From Leisingera caerulea DSM 24564 (GTDB lineage Bacteria > Pseudomonadota > Alphaproteobacteria > Rhodobacterales > Rhodobacteraceae): DNA of 64,000 nt. Positions 56,953 to 64,000 of the stretch are shown here, one piece after another. The position numbers and the translations under genes were made by a program. Each line of letters begins with the position of its first letter. The stretch's first letter is position 1. The DNA is taken from NCBI RefSeq assembly GCF_000473325.1, contig NZ_KI421513.1:2117217-2181216 (forward strand), read 5' to 3'. The notes below the pieces were generated by a model. That model did not search any database and had not been told where the DNA came from. It saw nothing but the letters and a program-made list of their open reading frames with translations.

Positions 56953-58241
56953 ATCTTGTCCCCATCGGCCAAAAGGCCCAGGTCGCGCGCCAGTTGCAGC
57001 TGGATCAGCACCACCTCGTATTTCGCGTCGATGAATGCCTGCTCGCGGCGCACCAGCTCCTCATAGACCTGGATCACTTCCATCACCGGGCGCTGCCCCG
57101 CTTCGAACTGCTTTTGGAACAGCTCATAAGTCTCGCGGCTGCGGCGCACCAGGGCCGCGGTCTCAGCCTCCTGGCGGCGGTAGGAGGCGATCTGCTGAAT
57201 CTGGCGGCTGTAGGTGCGGCGGGCGGCCTCCTCCGCTTCGCCCACCTGGCGGGTAGCGGCTTCCTTGGAGGCTTCCAATGCCTGAATGGCGGCAGGGGTG
57301 CCCAGTCCCAGGGGCTGGCCGACGCCCAGGGTCAGCCCGGCGCCGGAGCCGTCGGTGGTCACGTTGCCCGCAGCGGAGATCTGCGGCAGCAGGCCGGCGC
57401 GGCCGGATTTGGCCTGCGCAATGGCGCGGTCCGCTTCGGCGCCAGCCTTGAGCACCGAGAGGAACTGCACCTGCTCCGGCGGTGTCCGGATGTCCAGATG
57501 CGCCGGCGTTTGCGGGAAGCTCTGGCCGGTCATCGCGTGCAGCTCCGCGCGCGCAGTGGCGGCGGCATCCCGGGCGGTGGCCGTAGCGGTGCGGATGCCG
57601 CTGATCTTGCTGTCCACCACATTAATGTCGGCACGGTCCGACACGCCGCCGTCCACACGGCCCTGCACGATCCGGCGGAAGTCCTGCATCCGGCGCAGCG
57701 CCCGGTTTCCATAGGCGGCTTTCTCGTCACCGCGCAGGGCGGCGGCATACAGTCCAACGGCGGTCTCAACCCGGCTGTTCATGTCTTCAGACAGGTTGAC
57801 CGCGGCAACCTCGACATCAGCGGCGGCAAACGCCCGTTCGGCCTTGCGTCGGCCGTTGTCGAACAGCACTTGTTCGATCAGCAGCCCCGCCACCAGATCG
57901 CCCAGCTCAGTCAGGCTGACCGAGGGCCCAAGCGTCGGCAGCCAGTTCTTGGACGCCGCTTCGGCCCGCAGCTTGGCGCTGATCAGCTCAGCCTCGGCGG
58001 CGCGGGAGGAAGCGGCGATGGCAGCGGCGGCAACCTGGCCGTAGGCGCTGTCCTCGGCCAGCAGCGACCGCCGGTCCATCAGCTGCCGGATTACCTCCGA
58101 GGACGCTTCGCCGGATTGCGCGAAGTTGCTTCGCGGCGCATCGCCGGCCGCGGCTTCCGGGCCGCCGGACAGCGGTGACTGTGCGCATGCCGACAGGCTG
58201 CACATCACTGCGATGGCGCAAAGAAAGCGTCCCGGTTGCAT
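56949..58241 (-). CDS. TolC-like outer-membrane channel lipoprotein
   Basis: A 430-residue outer-membrane efflux protein with a lipobox (CSLSAC, lipidation at Cys19). Two repeats of long alpha-hairpins give the periplasmic tunnel. It completes the type I secretion system with the ABC and HlyD-type proteins, and its stop overlaps the ABC start by ATGA. It begins 72 bases after the adhesin gene, with a hairpin between. Confidence 0.9.
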   Translation of the reverse strand: MQPGRFLCAIAVMCSLSACAQSPLSGGPEAAAGDAPRSNFAQSGEASSEVIRQLMDRRSLLAEDSAYGQVAAAAIAASSRAAEAELISAKLRAEAASKNWLPTLGPSVSLTELGDLVAGLLIEQVLFDNGRRKAERAFAAADVEVAAVNLSEDMNSRVETAVGLYAAALRGDEKAAYGNRALRRMQDFRRIVQGRVDGGVSDRADINVVDSKISGIRTATATARDAAATARAELHAMTGQSFPQTPAHLDIRTPPEQVQFLSVLKAGAEADRAIAQAKSGRAGLLPQISAAGNVTTDGSGAGLTLGVGQPLGLGTPAAIQALEASKEAATRQVGEAEEAARRTYSRQIQQIASYRRQEAETAALVRRSRETYELFQKQFEAGQRPVMEVIQVYEELVRREQAFIDAKYEVVLIQLQLARDLGLLADGDKI

Positions 58242-58281
58242 TCTGCCCTTTGCCCTTATGTCTAAGGCTTTTGTTGTGTTG

Positions 58282-58307
58282 GGCCCGGCTGAAAGTCCCC
58301 CCGGGCC
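58282..58307. terminator. Hairpin between adhesin and secretion genes
   Basis: GGCCCGG and CCGGGCC arms (7 base pairs) with a 12-base loop in the 72-base gap. It may let the adhesin be transcribed in excess over its exporter. No U-run on the minus strand. Confidence 0.5.
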
Positions 58308-58313
58308 GGCCGT

Positions 58314-60842
58314 TCAGATCACGGTGTTGACGTCTTCGTCGACGATCAGCGTGGTGCCGTCATCGCCAATGGTGTAGACGTTGTAGGCTTCGCCATCGAT
58401 GGTTTCGGTGCCTGTTGCCGCAGCTCCGGTGATGGTGAGCGTGTCATCAGAGCCGCCATGCACAATCACCGTATCGGAGTTGCCGGACAGCGCGTTGATG
58501 TCCGCTTCGGTCAGGGTCAGGTCGACGCCATCGGCATGCACCAGGTTCAGTTCGTCGATGTTGAACTGCGACAGGCCTGCGTGGTCCAGAGCGGTTGCGC
58601 CCGCGCCGTCCTCAAGCACCACCATCGTGCCGGAGCTGTTGCCCGCATCATCGACCCGGTTGACCACCAGATGCGAGCCATCCGGCACATCCGCGTCGAA
58701 GCTGAACAAGGTCCGGCCGCCGGTCAGGTCGGTCTCGGTGCCGGTGATATCGGCAACGCCGCCGCCGCTTGTCAGCTCATGCGCGGTGTCGCCGGTTTCG
58801 AAATCATCGCTGAAGAAGCCGCTGACACCGGCGCCGGTGCTGATGACGTCGCCGACATTCGGAGCGTCATATTCTGTGTCGATGCCAAAGGTTTCGGTCA
58901 GGGTTTGGGTGTTGCCCGCCGCATCGGTCGCGGTGATCTCTGCGGTGGCGGTGGCGGTGGTGTCGCCGTCGGGCAGGTCATCGGCGTCAAATGCGGCGCT
59001 CCAGTTGCCATCGGCATCCACAGTTGCAGCCCGGGTTACGCCGCCGATGGTCACCTCAACGCTGGATCCCGCCTCGACCGTGCCGGTCATGGTCAGGCCC
59101 GCTGCGCGCTCCGCGACATTCAGCACATCGTCATCGGTCTGGCTGCTGTCTGCGGTGAACGGCGTTACCTCGGTGTCGATGGTCAGCGTGTCGCTGATTT
59201 CCGAGGTGTTGCCTGCGGCGTCGGTGGCTGTGACGGTGATGTCCGCCTCATAGCTGCCCTGGGCAATGTCGGAGGCGGCAAAATCCACACTCCAGTTGCC
59301 GCCGGCATCAACCGTCGCGGTTTCGGTGGCGCTGCCCAGCTGCACGACGACGGTCGAGCCCGGCTCCACGGTACCGGTGAGCGTCACCCCGTCGCTATGC
59401 TCGGTGTTGTTGACGACGTTGTCGCCTTCGATGCTGCCGGATTCCAGGGTCAGCGGGTCGACCAGCGTGTCCACGCGCAGGCCGGCGGTCGCGGTTGCTG
59501 TATTGCCGGCCGCGTCGGTCGAAGTCACGCTGACGGTGGTGTCATATTCGCCGGCAGGCAGCGAGCCTGCTTCGAATTCGGCGGCCCAGTTGCCGTCCGC
59601 GTCCACCGTGGCGCTGCGGGTGACACCTTCCACGGTGACACTGACCGAGGCGCCCGGTTCGCCGGTGCCGGTCAGGGTCAGGGCAGACGCCGCCTCGGAG
59701 CCGTTGACCAGATCGTCGCCGCCGGCCTGGCCGGGATCAATCTCCACCGCGGTTGTGGTATCGACGCGGATCGTGCCGGTCACGCTGCCGGTGTTGCCGA
59801 AGCTGTCGGTCGCCGTGACGGTGACCTCTGAATCATATTCGCCCGCGGCGATCTCAGATGCGGCGAAATCCGCGCTCCAGGTGCCGTCCTCCGTTGCGAT
59901 GACGGTGCGGGTGACGCCCTGGAATGTCACGTCGACTGTGGCGCCGGCTTCGGCGGTGCCTGTCAGGGTGACGCCATCGGCGGCTTCCGCAGCGTTGATC
60001 ATGTCATCGCCGCCGGCCTGGCCGTCATCAAGGGTGACTTCGGCAACGGTGTCGATCACTACGGTGGGGCCGTCCAGGTCGAATTCGTTGCCATCCGGGT
60101 CAACCACATGAACAGTTGACTCGTAATTGCCGTCCTCCGGCAGGTCATCGACCGGGAAGGTGACGCCCCAGTTGCCGTCCTCATCGACAGTTGTCGTCTG
60201 GGTCGAGGTTCCGACGGTCACTGTCACCTCAGACCCCGGCGCCCCGGTGCCGGTGATCTCAACCGGTGTGGTGGTCGAGCCAGAAACGGGGAAGGTGGCG
60301 TCCGGGTCGTTCACCGTGGGCACGATGCTTCCCGTTTCGCCGCCGCCATCTCCGCCGCCGCCGGCGATAACCGCGGCGCCGACAACACCCGCCGCGGCCC
60401 CTGCGGCCCCCAGACCGCCGAACAGCGGTGCGGCCAGCGGCGCGACCACAGGCTCGATCCGGTCGACGTCCAGAAAGACCATCTCGTCGTAAGCGCTCCA
60501 CTTGCCAGCCAGGTCGAGCGGCTCATAAGTGGCAAACAGCATGCCGCTGGACTTGTCCTCCAGCACCACTTCGGTGAACTGGCCTTCGGAGCTGAGGAAC
60601 AGGTTTTTGCCGCCAGTGGTGTCAAAGGCGTAATAGTTTTCCAGCACCAGTTCCTGGCCGTTTGCCAGAGTGATGTGCAGGTCGCTGCCGCGGCGGGCAT
60701 AGCTTTCTACATCAGCCGGGCTGAGGTTCAGGGAAATATCCTTGGCCGGTGCAGCGTCAATGCGCGCCGGATTGCCTTCGGAGAAGTTTCCATGCTGTGT
60801 CGTGCCCGCCATGTTGCGGGTAATAAATGCAACCGTGCTCAT
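58314..60842 (-). CDS. BapA-like Ig-repeat adhesin, type I secretion substrate
   Basis: An 842-residue surface protein. The N-terminal BapA-prefix-like region (about 1-140) is followed by a small hydrophobic/Gly-rich linker (about 145-180, GLGAAGAAAGVVGAAVIAGGGGDGGG). About five bacterial Ig-like repeats of 95-100 residues come next, each with TLTGT-EAGATV, DGNWSA and a TDAAGNT-VDT end. The C-terminal region carries the likely type I signal (VYTIGDDGTTLIVDEDVNTVI, no cleavable signal peptide at the N-terminus). Strongly acidic, few Lys. The ATG at 60842 is followed by the domain start; the 52-residue longer frame is unsupported. First gene of the secretion cluster, so biofilm or surface attachment is the likely role. 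Confidence 0.85.
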   Translation of the reverse strand: MSTVAFITRNMAGTTQHGNFSEGNPARIDAAPAKDISLNLSPADVESYARRGSDLHITLANGQELVLENYYAFDTTGGKNLFLSSEGQFTEVVLEDKSSGMLFATYEPLDLAGKWSAYDEMVFLDVDRIEPVVAPLAAPLFGGLGAAGAAAGVVGAAVIAGGGGDGGGETGSIVPTVNDPDATFPVSGSTTTPVEITGTGAPGSEVTVTVGTSTQTTTVDEDGNWGVTFPVDDLPEDGNYESTVHVVDPDGNEFDLDGPTVVIDTVAEVTLDDGQAGGDDMINAAEAADGVTLTGTAEAGATVDVTFQGVTRTVIATEDGTWSADFAASEIAAGEYDSEVTVTATDSFGNTGSVTGTIRVDTTTAVEIDPGQAGGDDLVNGSEAASALTLTGTGEPGASVSVTVEGVTRSATVDADGNWAAEFEAGSLPAGEYDTTVSVTSTDAAGNTATATAGLRVDTLVDPLTLESGSIEGDNVVNNTEHSDGVTLTGTVEPGSTVVVQLGSATETATVDAGGNWSVDFAASDIAQGSYEADITVTATDAAGNTSEISDTLTIDTEVTPFTADSSQTDDDVLNVAERAAGLTMTGTVEAGSSVEVTIGGVTRAATVDADGNWSAAFDADDLPDGDTTATATAEITATDAAGNTQTLTETFGIDTEYDAPNVGDVISTGAGVSGFFSDDFETGDTAHELTSGGGVADITGTETDLTGGRTLFSFDADVPDGSHLVVNRVDDAGNSSGTMVVLEDGAGATALDHAGLSQFNIDELNLVHADGVDLTLTEADINALSGNSDTVIVHGGSDDTLTITGAAATGTETIDGEAYNVYTIGDDGTTLIVDEDVNTVI

Positions 60843-61564
60843 TGTTTTACCGCTCAATCTGTACGCTGTGGCGCCATGAATAAGGCGCGCGCTGCGTGGT
60901 TCCGTTGCCTGTAGTTTTGCCCTTCGGCCGTCTTTTGCGGCCATTTTGAGGCCATACTGAGACGATTTTTTGTGGCCTGTCCAGTATGTAGGCTCCAAAG
61001 CTGCGGCAAAAATAGCGGTAACCGTGTCCTGGCTGCCGCAGAATTTCTAAGGTTTTTCACCGGGCCGGGGCGGCAGGAGGGTCCTGCTGCCCCGGCAGAC
61101 CCGGCTGCGGCAGGCCCTGAAATACAGGTCAAATGCTCCTTGATCCGCATTAGGGGCGATCAGCAGCTGAGGTGATCTCCAAATAGGAGAAGCACACCCG
61201 GAACACCTTGAAATGCCGCGTTGCAGAAGGGGCGGCAGCAAGGGGTGTTCGCTACTATGTGAAGAAAATTTCCCGCAAAAGATTCTGGCAATTAATTAAA
61301 AGTACACCACTTTCAGATAGGAAGAAGTTCGTAATTGGTGTAAGCTCGAGAGTAAGTCAAGACGACGCCGACAGCCCTGGTAACCGGGCGCAGGCCGCCG
61401 CCAAGAGCGGCCAGCCGGACGTATAACGCCAGCAGCGGCGCCGAGCAGAAATCAGAACTCAACACTGACGCGGACACCTATGCCCACGTGCTGGGCACCC
61501 TCTGTCCGCGTGCGAAGGAACGCCAGGAGGAACGGCGCCAGTTAACCAGGAGGCTTGATCCACG
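60843..61564. other. Divergent intergenic region of adhesin and prkA
   Basis: About 720 bases containing both promoters. Frames present (for example 61208-61426) have no ribosome-binding signal or domain. The section 61255-61350 is AT-rich and is the likeliest prkA promoter position. Two CCAGGAGG words occur at about 61524 and 61547; the second serves as prkA ribosome-binding site. Confidence 0.5.
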
Positions 61565-63499
61565 ATGAAAGACATTGCCGAACTTTTTGCAGAGCAGTAC
61601 GGCGAAACGCGCGAGCAGGAAATGCCGCTGCAGGACTATTTGAATGCCTGCCGCGACGATCCAAGCCTGTACGCGAACGTCGCCGAGAGGATGCTGAGGG
61701 CAATTGGCGAAGAGGAGCTGGTAGACACGTCCAAGGACGCGCGGCTCGGGCCGATCTTTCAGAACCGAACGATCAAGCGGTACAGCGCCTTCCACGATTT
61801 CTATGGCATGGAAGACACCATTGAGCGGATTGTCGGCTATTTCCGCCACGCCGCGCAGGGTCTGGAGGAGCGCAAGCAGATTCTCTACCTGCTGGGACCG
61901 GTCGGCGGCGGCAAGTCCTCGCTGGCGGAACGCCTGAAGCGCCTGATGGAAGACCAGCCGATCTATGTGCTGAAGGCGGGCAACCAGATCTCGCCGATTT
62001 TCGAAAGCCCCCTGGGCCTGTTTGATCCGGTCCGCATGGGAAAGGTGCTGGAAGAGGAATACGGCATTGCCCAGCACCGGCTGCCGGGGCTGATGTCGCC
62101 TTGGGCGGTGCAGCGTCTGGATGAATTCGATGGTGATATCAACAAGTTCTCGGTCGTGCGCCTGCATCCTTCGCGGCTGCGCCGGATCTGTGTCGCCAAG
62201 GTGGAGCCGGGTGATGAAAACAACCAGGATATCTCGACCCTGGTCGGCAAGGTCGACATCCGCCAGCTGGAGCATTTCAGCCAGGATAACCCGGATGCCT
62301 ACAGCTTCTCCGGCGGCCTGAACCGGGCGACCCAGGGCATCCTGGAATTCGTCGAGATGTTCAAGGCGCCGATCAAGATGCTGCACCCGCTGCTTACGGC
62401 GACCCAGGAAGGCAACTACATGGGCACCGAAAGCTTCGGTGCGATCCCGTTCAGCGGCCTGATCCTGGCGCATTCCAACGAAAGCGAATGGCAGTCCTTC
62501 AAGAACAACAAGAACAACGAGGCCTTCATCGACCGGGTGTCGATCGTCAAGGTGCCTTATTGCCTGCGGGTTTCGGATGAGACGTCGATCTATGAAAAGC
62601 TGATTGAAAACAGTGAGCTGCGCAATGCCCCCTGTGCGCCGGAGACGCTGAAGATCCTCAGCCGCTTCTCGGTGCTGACCCGTCTGAAGCCGCATGAGAA
62701 CTCGAACCTCTACTCCAAGATGCGGGTCTATGACGGCGAAAGCCTGAAGGACACCGACCCCAAGGCCAAGACGGTCCAGGAATACCAGGACCGGGCCGGC
62801 GTCGACGAGGGCATGAACGGCATCTCGACCCGCTTTGCCTTCAAGGTGCTGTCCACCACCTTCAACTTCGACACCAACGAGGTGGCGGCGGACCCGGTGC
62901 ACCTGATGTATGTGCTGGAGCAGATGATCAAGCGCGAGCAGTTTCCGCAGGAGACGGAACAGAAGTATCTTGAGTTCATCAAGACAGAGCTGGCGCCCAG
63001 GTACGAGGAGTTCATCGGCAACGAGATCCAGAAGGCGTACCTCGAAAGCTATACCGAATACGGCCAGAACGTCTTTGACCGCTACATCGCCTATGCCGAT
63101 GCTTGGATCGAGGAGCAGGATTACAAGGATCCGGATACCGGCCAGCTCTATAACCGCGAGGTGCTGGATGCGGAGCTTAGCAAGATCGAAAAGCCGGTTG
63201 GCATCGCCAACCCCAAGGACTTCCGCAACGAGGTCGTGAAATTCGCCCTGCGCCACCGTGCCAACACCGGGTCCAATCCGGCCTGGAACTCCTATGAGAA
63301 GCTGCGCGACGTGATCGAGAAGCACATGTTCAGCCAGGTCGAGGAACTGCTGCCGGTGATCTCCTTCGGGTCCAAGAAGGACAGCAAGACCGAAAGCAAG
63401 CATCAGGAGTTCGTCGAGCGGATGCGCGGCCACGGCTATACCGACCGGCAGGTGCGGCGCCTGGTCGAGTGGTACATGCGCGTCAACAAGGCGGGCTAA
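61565..63499 (+). CDS. prkA: PrkA/YeaG serine protein kinase
   Basis: A 644-residue AAA-type protein kinase of the stress/starvation-linked YeaG group. The N-terminal AAA domain has Walker A GPVGGGKSS and the C-terminal part a PrkA kinase domain. AGGAGG lies 11 bases before the ATG. It is followed after 18 bases by the yeaH homologue; in many bacteria a spoVR/ycgB gene completes the trio and would lie beyond this window. Length is normal. A long antisense open frame is a codon-bias shadow. Confidence 0.95.
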   Translation: MKDIAELFAEQYGETREQEMPLQDYLNACRDDPSLYANVAERMLRAIGEEELVDTSKDARLGPIFQNRTIKRYSAFHDFYGMEDTIERIVGYFRHAAQGLEERKQILYLLGPVGGGKSSLAERLKRLMEDQPIYVLKAGNQISPIFESPLGLFDPVRMGKVLEEEYGIAQHRLPGLMSPWAVQRLDEFDGDINKFSVVRLHPSRLRRICVAKVEPGDENNQDISTLVGKVDIRQLEHFSQDNPDAYSFSGGLNRATQGILEFVEMFKAPIKMLHPLLTATQEGNYMGTESFGAIPFSGLILAHSNESEWQSFKNNKNNEAFIDRVSIVKVPYCLRVSDETSIYEKLIENSELRNAPCAPETLKILSRFSVLTRLKPHENSNLYSKMRVYDGESLKDTDPKAKTVQEYQDRAGVDEGMNGISTRFAFKVLSTTFNFDTNEVAADPVHLMYVLEQMIKREQFPQETEQKYLEFIKTELAPRYEEFIGNEIQKAYLESYTEYGQNVFDRYIAYADAWIEEQDYKDPDTGQLYNREVLDAELSKIEKPVGIANPKDFRNEVVKFALRHRANTGSNPAWNSYEKLRDVIEKHMFSQVEELLPVISFGSKKDSKTESKHQEFVERMRGHGYTDRQVRRLVEWYMRVNKAG

Positions 63500-63517
63500 A
63501 GAGGAGCGCTGTGCAAC

Positions 63518-64000
63518 ATGCATCATTTCATCGACAGGCGCGCCAATCCGAAGGGCAAGAGCCTCGGGAACCGCCAGCGGTTCCTGCGGCGGGCCCGGGA
63601 GAATATTAAGGAGCGCGTCGACCAGTCGGTCCGGGGGAAATCAATCCAAAGCGGAAGCGGTGTCCCGGACGAAGGCGAAAAGGTCACCATCCCGACACGG
63701 GGGCTGAAGGAGCCGCGGTTCTTTCATTCCTCCAAGGGCGGGCTGCGCCGCCATGTTCTGCCCGGCAACAAGGATTTTGTTGTCGGCGACACTATCAAGC
63801 GCCCGCAGGGCGGTGCCGGGGAGGGCGGCCGCAAGGCTTCAGAGGACGGTGACGGCGAGGACGAGTTTTCCTTCACTCTGACTCAGGAAGAATATCTGGA
63901 AATCCTGTTCGACGGGCTGGAACTGCCGGATCTGGTGGAAAAGGCCACGGTGGAGACTGAGACGATCGGCACCCGCCGAGCCGGCCTGACAACTGCCGGA
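63518..64000 (+). CDS. YeaH/YhbH-family protein (DUF444, partial)
   Basis: The first 161 residues of a DUF444 protein, cut by the window end. It starts MHHFIDRRANPKGKSLGNRQ, with the family segment RFLRRARENIKERVDQSV and IPTRGLKEPRFFHSSKGG. GAGGAG lies about 11 bases upstream of the ATG. It is co-transcribed with prkA. Its biochemical role is not established; it is linked to the PrkA stress module by genome context. Confidence 0.9.
   Translation, partial: MHHFIDRRANPKGKSLGNRQRFLRRARENIKERVDQSVRGKSIQSGSGVPDEGEKVTIPTRGLKEPRFFHSSKGGLRRHVLPGNKDFVVGDTIKRPQGGAGEGGRKASEDGDGEDEFSFTLTQEEYLEILFDGLELPDLVEKATVETETIGTRRAGLTTAG

Noticed and set aside
61478..63526. 682-residue minus-strand open frame
   Set aside because: Antisense shadow of prkA.

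Overview
The window looks like a chromosomal segment of a marine Roseobacter-group alphaproteobacterium (Rhodobacteraceae/Roseobacteraceae, Leisingera/Phaeobacter-like). This rests on high GC, dense ATGA-coupled operons, many ABC uptake systems, a clade I nos operon, a BapA/LapB-type type I secretion locus and a prkA-yeaH pair. The genus is inferred from gene style, not from a marker gene.

Layout. 1-2010: the end of a heavy-metal (Cu/Ag type) RND efflux operon with a small metal-resistance-like leader protein. 2011-4365: a decayed accessory strip with an IS6-type transposase relic, one small acidic orphan gene and an AT-rich stretch studded with GTTAC/GTAAC words beside an intact tRNA-Ser(GCT). 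4640-12069: an arginine module. TetR, arginine:pyruvate transaminase, 2-ketoarginine decarboxylase and a DDAH-family hydrolase form one coupled operon; an amino-acid ABC importer runs divergently. 12208-20279: a nitrous oxide reductase operon (leader protein, nosR-Z-D-F-Y-L) behind an FNR/NnrR-like box, with no nosX. 20308-26050: a sulfonate-type module made of an HpsN-like zinc dehydrogenase, a LysR regulator and a TauABC-like importer.

26119-43314: a one-carbon and glycine region. It holds a dimethylglycine/sarcosine dehydrogenase-family enzyme, a divergent polyamine-type ABC importer, a GlxA/GbdR-type regulator, and a full glycine cleavage set (gcvP, gcvH, gcvT, lpdA) with lipA and an alanine/glycine:cation symporter. 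Together they could take a methylated glycine down to glycine, CO2, NH3 and methylene-THF. Divergent XRE-cupin and GntR regulators follow.

45358-49032: a four-gene two-component cluster in which one histidine kinase has lost its ATP-binding motifs but keeps an open frame, the most unusual locus in the window. 49698-52064: a chemoreceptor. 52672-53385: a trypsin-like exported protease. 53441-60842: a complete type I secretion system (HlyD, LapB-like ABC, TolC) with its Ig-repeat adhesin. 61565-64000: prkA and the start of yeaH.

Several transporters depart from the usual plan: a TauC-like permease with a periplasmic insertion, a PotC-like permease with a repeat-bearing C-terminal tail, and hairpins separating binding-protein genes from the rest of their operons.
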